The position numbers were made by a program, and so were the translations under genes. A DNA stretch of 64,000 bases from Marinobacter sp. BGYM27. Lineage in GTDB: Bacteria > Pseudomonadota > Gammaproteobacteria > Pseudomonadales > Oleiphilaceae. The stretch spans positions 124,001 through 188,000 of the forward strand of contig JANZNS010000002.1 in assembly GCA_025153445.1 (NCBI GenBank), given 5' to 3'. The notes under the pieces were generated by a model. The model searched no databases. It was not told where the DNA came from and saw nothing but the letters and a program-made list of their open reading frames with translations. The stretch's first letter is position 1, and each line of letters opens with the position of its first letter. Below are positions 17,701 to 26,660 of this stretch, in pieces.

Positions 17701-18224
17701 AACAGCAGATAGAGATCTGTCAGCGAGTCGGGGATGGCGTCAGCCATTTGCTGGCTCAGAGTTTCGCTGTTCCGTACCTTCTCAAAATCTTCGTCTTCGA
17801 ACAGGCCTGACAGCGCCAACATGGGGACGAGCAGATCTGCTGCTTCTTTTTCATCTGATTCCAGCCAGGCGTCCTCATTCTGAAGGAAGGTGTCGACAAA
17901 GCCTGCGCACCAGTTTTCCAGCGCATTCATCGGGTCGCCGTCTTCCGGTTCGGGCAGTTCGATAGCCTCCCCCATATTCAATAGCTGTGTCATGTCGTCA
18001 GCCAGTTTGCTCACGGCATTGTCGAAGGCATCCGGCACGCCGCCCTCAGGCAGTTCGTCGAGACCGGTTGAGATCAGGAAAATCGCCTTGGCGTCAAGCA
18101 ATGTCGGGCCGACAACGCTGGCGCTCACGACACCGTGCAGACCAAAAAAGTCGAGCGCGTCTTCGCCCCATGGTTCTGCAAACAAAATATCTTCGACTGC
18201 TTCGATCTCTTGAGGGGACAGCAT
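17685..18224 (-). CDS. YecA/YgfB family protein (UPF0149)
   Basis: 179 residues, all-helical and very acidic, with the family core FFGLHGVVSASVVGP at the N-terminal end and WCAGFVDTF in the middle. The family has no firmly known biochemical function; many longer members carry a C-terminal SEC-C zinc motif, which is absent here. I chose ATG 18224 rather than 18245 because CAGGAGT precedes it with ideal spacing. The stop lies inside the last codons of the convergent PHP gene, so the two mRNAs share at least 16 complementary bases at their 3' ends. Confidence 0.85.
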   Translation of the reverse strand: MLSPQEIEAVEDILFAEPWGEDALDFFGLHGVVSASVVGPTLLDAKAIFLISTGLDELPEGGVPDAFDNAVSKLADDMTQLLNMGEAIELPEPEDGDPMNALENWCAGFVDTFLQNEDAWLESDEKEAADLLVPMLALSGLFEDEDFEKVRNSETLSQQMADAIPDSLTDLYLLFHVPG

Positions 18225-18321
18225 GTTGGGACTCCTGAGATGCATCGCTGGTGAGTATAGCGTTTAAAAGGGCGAGAGGTGTGACCGCCGCTTAATATTC
18301 CGTCGGTTAGTCCGGAACATC

Positions 18322-18358
18322 AAAAAAGGCGGGCAGGGCATAACACCCTGATCCCGCC
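18322..18358 (-). terminator. Rho-independent terminator of rne
   Basis: On the minus strand GGCGGG-at-CAGGG pairs with CCCTG-CCCGCC around a short loop, followed by six T. It is about 79 bp downstream of the rne stop. Confidence 0.92.
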
Positions 18359-18436
18359 TGTCCATACTGAATAACTCTATCCGTTTCGCTGCTGAACAGG
18401 CTGCTTTAAGCAGCGCTGTCAGGGCGTAGTGACCGA

Positions 18437-21400
18437 TCAGTCTTTGGCTGGATCGGAGGCGGCAGAGTTTTCATTGGTTGGCGCTGACTTTTCAGCTGCG
18501 TTCGCTTCAGCAGGCTTTTCAGCCTTGGCTGGAGCTTCTGCCTTCGCCGAATTTTCCGCCGCTTTGGCCTTCTGTGCGGCCTCACGCTGGCGTTTGCGCA
18601 CTTCCCGAGGGTCATTGTAAGCCCGGCCCGATTCCGCGAGGGCTGGCTCGCCAGCAGGCTTTTCGGGTTTCGCTGGCGTTTCGGCTACAGGCTCCGGCTT
18701 TTTCGCCGGTGCGGGTGCAGGTGCTTCCGTTTTTGGTTGCTCAGCCGGCTTCGCCGCGGGCGTTGCGTTTTCAGTAGAAGGAGCTGGCGCCGCCTTTGGT
18801 GCATCAGCAGTTGCTTCCTGTTCCTGTTTCTCAGGCTTGGCCGGAGCGGCTGGCTTAGTGGCTTCCGAGGCCTTTTCAGCAGGCTTCTCTGGAGCGGGTT
18901 TGGCGACCGCTTCTTTCGGCGCCGCTTCGCTAGCTTGCGCAGGCGCTGCTGCTTTTTCAGGCTTGGTTGGTGTGTCCGCCGCAGGTGTGTTTTCCGGCGT
19001 TGGTGTTACTTTCTCGGCCGGCTTCTCCGCGGTTTTCTCTGCAACTTTCTCAACTGGCTTCTCGGCGATCTTCGGAGTCTCCGCTTTGTCTGCCTTCGGC
19101 GCTGTTTCCGCTGTTGCGGTTTCGGGCTTGCTGGCAGTTCTTTCCGGCGCTTGATATTCCGGAGGGGGAGTGGTCACGGTACGACCGTCCGTTGTCCGGT
19201 ACTCCTTAACAGGTGCCTGTTCTGCCGGTTTGGCTTCGGCAGTTTGCGGTTGAGCCGTTTTTGACTGCTCAGCAGGTTTTGCATCGGCTACTTTCGAAGA
19301 GGCCGCAGGTGCCTTTTCAGCCGATTTGCTGGCTGCTGCATCTGTTTGGGGCCCGGCAGTGTTTTGCTTGCGCTCTTCGCTACGGCGGTTCGCCGGATCT
19401 ACAGGAGAGCCATCGCGGTTGCGCTGGCGGCGCGGACGACGGCGCTTCTCTTCGCCTCCCTGGTTGGGGCTGCTCTGAGTGTTCTGATCCTGCTGCGGTG
19501 CTGCAGTGTTGTTATCCTGATCGCGATTACCGCGCTTGTCGTCGTTACGGGACTCTTTGCGGTTGTTGTTGCGGTCACCACCGGATTTCGCAGACGATCT
19601 CTGGTTAGGCCGCTCATTGCGGTCACCGCGGTTCTGTTGCTCGTTCGGCTTGCGATTCCGGTTGTTGCGACGGTTGCCGCCTTCACTGTCGTTCTGACGA
19701 CGGTTGTTGTCAGAACGCTTGTTGCCATCACGGCTGTTTTCGCTGCGGTTGTCATCCCTTGCGACACGGGTCTTACGGCGATCCTGGCGGCCACCGCTAT
19801 TATCGCGACGCTGGTTTTGATTGCGGGCATTACCGGTGCTTGTGGTCTTGCGCTCTTCTGATGACTCTTCACCGAAAAAGGCAGAAAGCTTGCGCCCCAG
19901 ACGCTTGAACAGGCCTTCTTCCTGGTCGGCGGCTGCTGGTGCGGTTGCTGCTTTTGCAGGAGCGTTGGCAGCCGGTGCGGGCGCTGTGCGGCGAATCCCT
20001 TTAACCGCAGCTTCTTCGCGCTGAGGCTGCTCACGTGCAACCTGGGTTTCCGGTGTGTCGTCTTCTTTGAATTCATCGGCGATTTCATAGCTTGACGCAC
20101 GCTCTACCGAGCCGACTTCATCATCGCGCACACGCAGAATTTCAAAATGAGGCGTATCCATGTGCGGGTTGGGTACAACCAATACGGTGACTTCCTGGCG
20201 TGCCTCAATATCAGCCAGCTGCTTGCGCTTTTCATTTAGCAGGAAGGTAGCGACTGATACCGGAACAATCGCGCGGACTTCGCCTGTCTTGTCCTTGGAC
20301 GACTCTTCGTAGATCAGTCGCATGATGCTCAGTGCGAGTGATTCGATACCGCGGATCGAGCCCTGGCCGTCACAACGTGGGCAGACTTCACTGCGGGTTT
20401 CGCCGAGTGATGGGCGCAGGCGCTGACGGGACATTTCGAGCAGGCCAAAGCGCGAGATTTTGCCAACCTGTACGCGTGCACGATCGATTTCCAGTGCTTC
20501 GCGGACTTTCTGCTCTACTTCGCGTTGGTGCTTGGCGGGTGTCATGTCGATGAAGTCGATGACAATCAGGCCGCCGATATCACGCAGGCGCAGCTGGCGT
20601 GCGATCTCTTCTGCCGCCTCTAAGTTGGTCTGTAGCGCCGTCTCTTCGATGTCGTGACCCTTGGTCGCGCGCGAAGAGTTGATGTCAATTGAGACCAGCG
20701 CTTCGGTGGGATCGATAACGATTGAACCGCCAGACGGGAGTTTGACCTCGCGCTGGAATGCCGTTTCGATCTGGCCTTCTATCTGATAGCGGCTGAACAG
20801 AGGGATATCATCTTTGTAGAGCTTGATCTTGTTCTCAAATGACGGCATGACGGCCTGAACAAAGTTCAGGACATCTTCATGCACGACTGAGGAGTCGATC
20901 AGTACTTCGCCGATGTCCTGGCGAAGGTAGTCGCGTACGGCACGGATGATGACATTGCTTTCCTGGTGGATCAGGAAGGGCGCTTTGCGTCCGCCGGCAG
21001 CTTCAGTGATGGCTTGCCAGATCTGGGTCAGGTAATTGAGATCCCACTGGAGTTCCTGGGAGCTGCGGCCAATGCCGGCTGTGCGCACGATCACGCCCAT
21101 GTCACGGGGGACATCAACACCGTTCATGGCTTCTTTCAGTTGGGCGCGTTCTTCGCCTTCAATGCGGCGTGAGATGCCGCCAGCGCGGGCATTGTTGGGC
21201 ATCAGGACCAGGTAACGGCCCGCTAGGGAGATAAAGGTAGTGAGAGCTGCGCCTTTGTTGCCGCGCTCTTCCTTGTCGACCTGGATAATGACTTCCTGAC
21301 CTTCGTTCAGGACGTCTTTGATATTGATTTTGCCTTCAATTTCCTTCGGAGACTTGTTGAAGTATTCCTTGGAAATTTCTTTCAGTGGGAGGAAGCCGTG

Positions 21401-21592
21401 GCGGTCGGCGCCGAAATCGACAAAAGCGGCTTCAAGGCTGGGCTCAATGCGGGTGATCTTGCCCTTGTAAATGTTTGATTTTTTCTGCTCTCGGTTGCTG
21501 GCTTCAATGTCCAGGTCAAACAGACGCTGTCCGTCTACGAGGGCTACGCGCAACTCTTCCGGATGGGTTGCATTGATGAGCATTCTTTTCAT
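18437..21592 (-). CDS. rne: Ribonuclease E
   Basis: Endoribonuclease that starts mRNA decay and processes rRNA and tRNA; the scaffold of the RNA degradosome. 1051 residues. The catalytic half (1-520) keeps E. coli numbering: S1 domain about 36-119, catalytic Asp303 (SIDINSS) and Asp346 (VIDFID), and zinc-link Cys404/Cys407 (CPRCDGQG). The C-terminal half is disordered. An Arg/Asn-rich RNA-binding block (about 600-760) is followed by about 250 residues of Ala/Lys/Pro/Glu repeats (KPAEK-like), ending [20 protein letters not shown] and a short acidic tail. Partner-binding microdomains for enolase or PNPase cannot be read reliably. It is divergent from rluC, as in E. coli. Confidence 0.97.
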   Translation of the reverse strand: MKRMLINATHPEELRVALVDGQRLFDLDIEASNREQKKSNIYKGKITRIEPSLEAAFVDFGADRHGFLPLKEISKEYFNKSPKEIEGKINIKDVLNEGQEVIIQVDKEERGNKGAALTTFISLAGRYLVLMPNNARAGGISRRIEGEERAQLKEAMNGVDVPRDMGVIVRTAGIGRSSQELQWDLNYLTQIWQAITEAAGGRKAPFLIHQESNVIIRAVRDYLRQDIGEVLIDSSVVHEDVLNFVQAVMPSFENKIKLYKDDIPLFSRYQIEGQIETAFQREVKLPSGGSIVIDPTEALVSIDINSSRATKGHDIEETALQTNLEAAEEIARQLRLRDIGGLIVIDFIDMTPAKHQREVEQKVREALEIDRARVQVGKISRFGLLEMSRQRLRPSLGETRSEVCPRCDGQGSIRGIESLALSIMRLIYEESSKDKTGEVRAIVPVSVATFLLNEKRKQLADIEARQEVTVLVVPNPHMDTPHFEILRVRDDEVGSVERASSYEIADEFKEDDTPETQVAREQPQREEAAVKGIRRTAPAPAANAPAKAATAPAAADQEEGLFKRLGRKLSAFFGEESSEERKTTSTGNARNQNQRRDNSGGRQDRRKTRVARDDNRSENSRDGNKRSDNNRRQNDSEGGNRRNNRNRKPNEQQNRGDRNERPNQRSSAKSGGDRNNNRKESRNDDKRGNRDQDNNTAAPQQDQNTQSSPNQGGEEKRRRPRRQRNRDGSPVDPANRRSEERKQNTAGPQTDAAASKSAEKAPAASSKVADAKPAEQSKTAQPQTAEAKPAEQAPVKEYRTTDGRTVTTPPPEYQAPERTASKPETATAETAPKADKAETPKIAEKPVEKVAEKTAEKPAEKVTPTPENTPAADTPTKPEKAAAPAQASEAAPKEAVAKPAPEKPAEKASEATKPAAPAKPEKQEQEATADAPKAAPAPSTENATPAAKPAEQPKTEAPAPAPAKKPEPVAETPAKPEKPAGEPALAESGRAYNDPREVRKRQREAAQKAKAAENSAKAEAPAKAEKPAEANAAEKSAPTNENSAASDPAKD

Positions 21593-21601
21593 GAAGAACG
21601 A

Positions 21602-21627
21602 GTTTCCTGTCGGTTAACGACGGAAAC
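21602..21627 (-). promoter_or_regulatory. Leader hairpin covering the rne ribosome-binding site
   Basis: On the minus strand GTTTCC-GTCG pairs with CGAC-(A)-GGAAAC, a 10-bp stem with one bulge and a 5-nt loop. The 3' arm contains AGGAAAC, the only Shine-Dalgarno-like sequence before the rne ATG, so translation would require opening of the hairpin. RNase E of E. coli controls its own mRNA through 5' UTR hairpins; a similar role here is inference. Confidence 0.6.
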
Positions 21628-22199
21628 CGGCCTGAATGGCGTTCATCGGCGAGGCAGGATACAGCGGGCTGCAAAATAACAAGCAGCCAGACACAATCAG
21701 GCGGTAACGGTCATCCGTTCCGCGCGGTTCAAAAGGCTAGCGGCCAGTTCTTCCAGCAAAAGCAGGAATATACCGTAACGATTCAGTGTCAGTTGGCGCA
21801 TGTTATCCAGTTCAAGTTCACTCCGGTGTCTAGGTCTCACGTCATATTCGTAAGCTGGACGGCCCGACCCGGCGTGATTGCAATGATTCTTCGCGATGTC
21901 ACCCGCCGGCTTTCCGTGCGGATTGATCAAATATCCATCCCGAACTCTGGATCTTAAAACGGATCGACGGTTGCCGGGATGGAGCCTTTTACATAGCAAA
22001 ACGGTCGTCGAGATAACCAACCGTTGGCTTTCAAAGTCTCGAATAGTGTCGGTATACTTCGGGCTCATCTGACTCAGGCGGCTCGCTCAGGATTGTCGAG
22101 AGAGCGCCGAGATTTTGAGCATAAAAGCAGGCCGGAACATAACAGTAATACCCAGAGCCGTCAATCCTGCAAAGTCACCACCCAGGACGCCGCCAACCC
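21628..22199. promoter_or_regulatory. rne-rluC divergent region and long rne leader
   Basis: About 570 bp without a supportable gene, as in E. coli, where rne has a 5' UTR of several hundred bases. A second hairpin, GGCTGC/GCAGCC (21667-21672 with 21683-21688), lies in the rne leader. Apart from the rluC promoter candidate noted separately I could not fix the rne promoter. Confidence 0.5.
22030..22058 (+). promoter_or_regulatory. Candidate rluC promoter
   Basis: TTCAAA (22030-22035) and TATACT (22053-22058) with 17 bp between them, about 135 bp before the annotated rluC start. Confidence 0.45.
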
Positions 22200-23321
22200 A
22201 TGGCCAAACCACCCCGGAAAAAAGACTCTCGAAAAGCAAGCATGAAAAAGTCCCCTGCTGCGAACCGGGGGAAGCGTAAATCGGCACCGTCATCAATACC
22301 GCAATCTGCCTCGGTGGGTACGCCTGCCAGCAGTATGTCGCCGCAACAGGGCGCCGGCGAGGCAGTCAAAAGCGAGGTGCGCTGGGTTGATATTGATGAG
22401 GACGGTGCCGGCCAGCGGCTGGATAATTTTCTGCTGACCAAGCTCAAGGGTGTTCCCAAAAGTGTGGTTTACCGGATCGTTCGCAAAGGGGAGGTCCGTA
22501 TCAACAAGAAGCGGGCGAAGCCCGATACGCGTCTGGAGGCGGGGGATCAGGTGCGCATTCCGCCTGTTGTTCAGAAAGAGAAGCCTGTCGGCCCGGTGCC
22601 GGGATCCCGCGTGCAGAAGGTGATGGAGGCTGCAGTCATTTACGAGGACGAGCAAATGCTCGTGGTGAACAAGCCCCAGGGTATCGCGGTGCATGGGGGG
22701 AGCGGATTGAGTTTTGGTCTGATCGAGGCGTTGCGGGCTTCGAGGCCGGATGCACGCTTCCTTGAGCTGGTTCACCGCCTCGATCGCGATACCTCGGGGC
22801 TGATCATGGTGGCGAAGAAGCGAGCAGCGCTGCGCCACTTGCAGGAAGAAATTCGCCAGCGAAGAGTGGTGAAGCACTATCATGCGCTCGTTGCGGGTCA
22901 CTGGCCGGCCAGTTGCACAGAAGTGAATGTGCCGCTGGAGCGTTACGAATTAAAGTCGGGTGAGCGGATGGTAAAAGTCTCCGAGGCCGGCAAGAGCGCG
23001 CTAACGCGGTACCAGTTGCTCGAATTGTTTGATGGCTACAGCCTCGTCCAGGCATACCCTGTTACCGGTCGCACGCATCAAATTCGGGTGCACAGTGCCT
23101 ACGGCGGTCATCCGATCGCGGGTGATGACAAGTATATGGATGATGTCAGTTTACGCGCGTTCAGGACCCAGGGTGGGCAGCGGCTGATGTTGCACGCATT
23201 CGCATTGAGTCTGGTATTACCTGATGGCCGGCAGGAGCGTTTTGAGGCACCCTACGACGCTGTTTTTGACACAACGGTACGTCGGCTGCGGGAGCGTCGA
23301 ACCGGTAAAGCGTCCAGTTAA
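22200..23321 (+). CDS. rluC: 23S rRNA pseudouridine synthase RluC
   Basis: Isomerises uridines 955, 2504 and 2580 of 23S rRNA (E. coli numbering). It has an S4 RNA-binding domain (about 68-125: QRLDNFLLTKLKGVPKSVVY) and a RluA-type catalytic domain with the active Asp in HRLDRDTSGL. At 373 residues it is about 50 longer than E. coli RluC because of a Lys/Ser/Pro-rich N terminus. The start is uncertain: no good ribosome-binding site precedes ATG 22200, and ATGs at 22242 and 22335 are no better. The conserved part begins near VRWVDIDEDGAGQ. The HAD phosphatase gene follows 30 bp downstream, probably in one operon. Confidence 0.92.
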   Translation: MAKPPRKKDSRKASMKKSPAANRGKRKSAPSSIPQSASVGTPASSMSPQQGAGEAVKSEVRWVDIDEDGAGQRLDNFLLTKLKGVPKSVVYRIVRKGEVRINKKRAKPDTRLEAGDQVRIPPVVQKEKPVGPVPGSRVQKVMEAAVIYEDEQMLVVNKPQGIAVHGGSGLSFGLIEALRASRPDARFLELVHRLDRDTSGLIMVAKKRAALRHLQEEIRQRRVVKHYHALVAGHWPASCTEVNVPLERYELKSGERMVKVSEAGKSALTRYQLLELFDGYSLVQAYPVTGRTHQIRVHSAYGGHPIAGDDKYMDDVSLRAFRTQGGQRLMLHAFALSLVLPDGRQERFEAPYDAVFDTTVRRLRERRTGKASS

Positions 23322-23351
23322 AGTCATTTATTACACGGAGTCAGTCGTACC

Positions 23352-24002
23352 ATGAACCCGAAGGTTGTTATTTTTGATTGGGATGGAACGCTGGTGGATT
23401 CGGTTGAGCACATCGCCGATAGCCTGCAGCAGGCCGCAACAGAGCTGGGCTATCCTGCGCGGGAGCGCGAGGCCTATCGGGATATCATCGGCCTGGGAAT
23501 GGTCGAGGCGCTGGAAAAACTGTATCCGGGATTGAGTCGTGACGAGATGAAATCGATCCGGGAAGGTTATGGCCATTATTTTTTCAGCAAAAAGACGACG
23601 CCGCAGAATGTATTCGCCGGCATGAAAGATGTGCTCGTGGATCTTGGTGGTCGTTCATCGGGGTTGGCGGTTGCGACAGGAAAGAGCCGTCGGGGATTGT
23701 CGTTGGCACTCGAGAGTAGCGGGCTTGGCGCTCATTTCGCGATCACGCGCTGTGCTGATGAAACACGATCAAAGCCTGACCCTACGATGCTCAAGGAAAT
23801 TGTGCAGCATTTTGGAATTGCGCCCGAAGAGGCGGTGATGATTGGTGACACGGTTTACGACCTCGATATGGCGCAGCGTATGGGGATGCCGGCGATCGGT
23901 GTGGAATGGGGGGTGCACAAGCGGGATCGTTTATCCGCGTTTGCGCCGTTTGCAGTCGTGGATTCGGTGCCAGCTTTGCGGGATGCACTGAAGCTTGTCT
24001 GA
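23352..24002 (+). CDS. HAD-superfamily phosphatase (phosphoglycolate phosphatase-like)
   Basis: 216 residues, HAD subfamily IA. Motif I is DWDGTLVDS with nucleophile Asp9 and Asp11; motif II is the Thr in VATGKS; motif III is the Lys of SKPDP; motif IV is GDTVYD. The cap domain (about 18-90) is helical. Substrate is not predictable; phosphoglycolate or a small sugar phosphate is likely. The gene follows rluC with 30 bp between and is followed 36 bp later by an S49 peptidase, the same order as rluC-hydrolase-peptidase in Pseudomonas. A role in housekeeping metabolite repair is an inference from that conservation. Confidence 0.9.
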   Translation: MNPKVVIFDWDGTLVDSVEHIADSLQQAATELGYPAREREAYRDIIGLGMVEALEKLYPGLSRDEMKSIREGYGHYFFSKKTTPQNVFAGMKDVLVDLGGRSSGLAVATGKSRRGLSLALESSGLGAHFAITRCADETRSKPDPTMLKEIVQHFGIAPEEAVMIGDTVYDLDMAQRMGMPAIGVEWGVHKRDRLSAFAPFAVVDSVPALRDALKLV

Positions 24003-24038
24003 ATAGTTGCAGTTAACGTAGTTAAAAGGGATGGATAA

Positions 24039-25052
24039 ATGTCGGATTGGGATCGTGATAAAAACCCTGGCTGGGGCGATCAGAGTGTACCTTCATCTTC
24101 AGCGGCTCAACAGTCTGAGAGCGGTCGCGACTGGAGGTTGATCGAGAAGCTGGTGCTGTCATCGCAGGCAGAGCAACGAAAAAGTCGTCGTTGGGGCATT
24201 TTTTTCAAATCCCTGACTTTTATCTATTTGTTTGTGATTCTTTTTCTTCTGTATGCCCCCGTGCAGTCCGGGTTCGAAAAAGTAGGTGGTGAACATACCG
24301 CGTTAATCCAGATCAACGGCCCTATTGCCGCAGATGAGGAGGCAAATGCCGACAGTGTGGTGACGGCGCTTCGCGAAGCCTTTGATGAGCCGGAAGCCAA
24401 GGCGGTTGTACTGCGCATCAATAGTCCGGGGGGAAGTCCGGTCCAGTCCGGTTATATCAATGATGAGATTGAGCGCTTGCGCGCCGAACACCCGGACAAA
24501 AAGGTCTATGCGGTGATCTCCGATATTGGTGCTTCGGGTGCCTATTACATCGCTGCAGCAGCAGATGAGATTTATGCCGACAAGGCGAGTCTTGTCGGTT
24601 CTATTGGTGTTGTCGCCGGTGGCTTCGGTTTTACCGGTTTGATGGATAAGTTGGGTGTGGAGCGGCGGCTATACACTTCTGGCGAAAACAAGGCGTTTCT
24701 TGATCCCTTTACTCCGGAGAACGACAAGGAAGTTGCATTCTGGCAAGACGTATTGGATACCACGCACCAGCAGTTTATCGAGCAGGTAAAAGAAGGGCGT
24801 GGTGATCGGCTGAAAGATGATAGCAGGCTCTTCAGTGGGTTGGTCTGGACAGGCGAGCAGGCGCTGGATCTGGGGTTGATCGACGGCCTGGGTAGTTCAA
24901 GCTATGTTGCCCGGGAAGTGGTTGGCGCCGAAGAGTTGGTTGATTACAGTCGTCGACCATCCCAGCTCAAGCAGCTTATTGATCAGCTGGGTGTATCGCT
25001 GGGAAGCGGTGTGGCCAGTGAACTGCTTCAGTCGCGGGTGGAGTTGCGATAG
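24039..25052 (+). CDS. S49 signal peptide peptidase (SppA-like)
   Basis: 337 residues, an inner-membrane serine peptidase that cuts left-over signal peptides. One N-terminal membrane segment (about 54-73, FFKSLTFIYLFVILFLLYAP) with the catalytic domain outside the cytoplasm. Nucleophile Ser166 in DIGASGAYYIA and general base Lys218 in YTSGENKAF are 52 residues apart, as in the short SppA of Bacillus (Ser147/Lys199). The first 50 residues are hydrophilic. AAAGGGAtgg precedes the ATG. The 3' end overlaps the convergent Maf gene by 25 bp. Confidence 0.92.
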   Translation: MSDWDRDKNPGWGDQSVPSSSAAQQSESGRDWRLIEKLVLSSQAEQRKSRRWGIFFKSLTFIYLFVILFLLYAPVQSGFEKVGGEHTALIQINGPIAADEEANADSVVTALREAFDEPEAKAVVLRINSPGGSPVQSGYINDEIERLRAEHPDKKVYAVISDIGASGAYYIAAAADEIYADKASLVGSIGVVAGGFGFTGLMDKLGVERRLYTSGENKAFLDPFTPENDKEVAFWQDVLDTTHQQFIEQVKEGRGDRLKDDSRLFSGLVWTGEQALDLGLIDGLGSSSYVAREVVGAEELVDYSRRPSQLKQLIDQLGVSLGSGVASELLQSRVELR

Positions 25053-25645
25053 GCCATCGCCAGTGGATCGACATCAAGCGCATGTAGCAGTTCGATCAGC
25101 GCGATCAGGGGGAGGCCGATCAGGCTATTCGGATCTCTCCCTTCAAAGCGGCTGAACAGGTTGATGCCAAGTCCCTCCATTTTAAAGCTGCCAGCGCAGT
25201 CGTAGGGTTCTTCGGTGAGCAGGTAGTGCTCGATATCAGTTGCCGAGAGTGGTCGGAAGTGGACCTTGAAAGGTTCGCATGTCCGGCGGACTTTGCCGCT
25301 TTCCGCATCCAGCACAGCCAGGCCGGTGAGAAATGTAACGGCTTTGCCGCTGCTGGCCTGAAGTTGTTGGAAGGCGGCGTCATAGTGCCCGGGCTTGGTC
25401 AGGATTTGCCCGCTGGGTAGCAGTGCGACCTGATCCGATCCGATAATCAGATGGCGCGGGTATTCGTTGGCGAGGGCGCGGGCTTTTTGTTCGGCTAGCC
25501 GCAGTGTCAGCGTTTCGGCGGATTCCGAGGGCAGGGCGGTCTCGTCGATATCCGGGCTTGCGCAGGTGAACGGTAGTCTCAGCCGCTCCAGTAGTGCTTT
25601 CCGGTAAGGGGAGGATGAGGCAAGCAGAAGAGGCCGGGTATTCAC
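25028..25645 (-). CDS. Maf/YceF nucleotide pyrophosphatase
   Basis: Hydrolyses non-canonical nucleoside triphosphates; YceF-type members prefer m7GTP. About 205 residues. Family motifs: LLLASSSPYRKALLERL at the start, the Glu in DIDET, IIGSDQVALL and DCAGSFKMEGLG. I place the start at GTG 25645 because GGAGC lies just upstream and homologues begin here; an ATG at 25753 would add 36 residues with no family similarity. It is divergent from yceD, the usual neighbour of yceF in E. coli. The 3' end overlaps the S49 peptidase gene. Confidence 0.92.
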   Translation of the reverse strand: MNTRPLLLASSSPYRKALLERLRLPFTCASPDIDETALPSESAETLTLRLAEQKARALANEYPRHLIIGSDQVALLPSGQILTKPGHYDAAFQQLQASSGKAVTFLTGLAVLDAESGKVRRTCEPFKVHFRPLSATDIEHYLLTEEPYDCAGSFKMEGLGINLFSRFEGRDPNSLIGLPLIALIELLHALDVDPLAMAYRNSTRD

Positions 25646-25797
25646 GAAAAGCTCCGAATGCGCTGTGGCTTTGGCGCTTGAGCATAGCGGAAAATGTCCG
25701 GGTTCTGAACCAAATCGCTTGGTTCTCTCGGTAGTTCCCACGATCAGGTACATAACTCTTTGACAGCGGGCGGGCAGAGCCCTAAAATTGCGCGCCT

Positions 25798-26343
25798 ATG
25801 TCAAATACCGAACTGCCCAGATTAGTGGATCCCAGCAAGCTGGCGGAACAGAGCGTCAGTCTTGAAGGTGTAGTCCCTTTGCGTTCACTGACCCGATTTG
25901 CTGAAGTTTTGCATGATCCGGAAGGTGAAGTCAGTGTGGTATTGCAGTTCGGGCGCGACCCGGAAAAGCGGCGAATTATCGAAGGTCGCCTGAATACGTC
26001 AGTGGTACTGGAGTGTCAGCGTTGTATGTCTGCGCTTCGGACAACTCTGTCGTCCGATTTCGTGTTGGGCCTTGTGATCAGCGATGACCAGGCGCGTCAG
26101 CTGCCGCGAGAGTATGAGCCTTTCCTGATGAAGGATTTTGAGGCTGATCTCTGGCAGATGGTTGAAGACGAGCTACTGCTTGCTGTTCCGCCTTTTCCGT
26201 TGCATGAGCGGGAGGAGTGCCCGGCGTCCGAAGCGCTTGAGGAATTTGAGCGTACGGATGAAGTAGTCGGATCCGAGGAACCGGAAAAACGAGAGAGTCC
26301 GTTCAGCGTGCTGGCGGAGCTCAAGAAAAAAGACCAGCACTGA
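25798..26343 (+). CDS. yceD: DUF177 / YceD family protein
   Basis: 181 residues. The family is linked to 23S rRNA metabolism and is nearly always followed by rpmF, as here. Two Cys in VVLECQRCMSAL and one in EREECPA match the conserved cysteines of the family, and the acidic C terminus (EFERTDEVVGSEE) is also typical. It is the first gene of the ribosome-lipid operon running through tmk. The exact molecular role is not settled. Confidence 0.93.
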   Translation: MSNTELPRLVDPSKLAEQSVSLEGVVPLRSLTRFAEVLHDPEGEVSVVLQFGRDPEKRRIIEGRLNTSVVLECQRCMSALRTTLSSDFVLGLVISDDQARQLPREYEPFLMKDFEADLWQMVEDELLLAVPPFPLHEREECPASEALEEFERTDEVVGSEEPEKRESPFSVLAELKKKDQH

Positions 26344-26424
26344 TTCAGGTGCGTCTCAGAATTGACCCACAGCCTTTAAACGGTGGCTTTGGGACTTTGT
26401 CATTTTTAGCTCAGGAGTAACACC

Positions 26425-26604
26425 ATGGCTGTACAAAAGAATCGTAAGACCCGCTCCAAGCGCGGTATGCGTCGTTCACACGATGCGCTGTCTGCAGCAA
26501 CCCTGTCTGTTGATTCAACAACAGGTGAAGTGCATCGTCGTCACCACGTTTCTCCAGACGGTTTTTACCGTGGAAAGCAAGTGGTTGAAGCGCGCGACGA
26601 GTAA
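26425..26604 (+). CDS. rpmF: 50S ribosomal protein L32
   Basis: 59 residues, reading [18 protein letters not shown] at the N terminus, the diagnostic bL32 start, and ending [15 protein letters not shown] is 7 nt before the ATG. It lacks the zinc-binding Cys pairs found in some bacterial L32 proteins. It sits between yceD and plsX, coupling ribosome and membrane lipid synthesis in one transcript. Confidence 0.98.
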   Translation: MAVQKNRKTRSKRGMRRSHDALSAATLSVDSTTGEVHRRHHVSPDGFYRGKQVVEARDE

Positions 26605-26660
26605 TCGTTATGGAATGGCGCGGTATTCCGGGTTGTTCCTGTGCGTGTGAAGGGTAACCG

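Noticed and set aside
18737..19861. Several long plus-strand frames opposite the rne C-terminal half.
   Set aside because: They mirror the low-complexity Ala/Pro/Glu/Arg repeats of RNase E and have no family motifs.
21697..22068. A 123-codon minus-strand open frame in the rne-rluC gap.
   Set aside because: Composition and content do not look like a protein; the region is better explained as the long rne leader.
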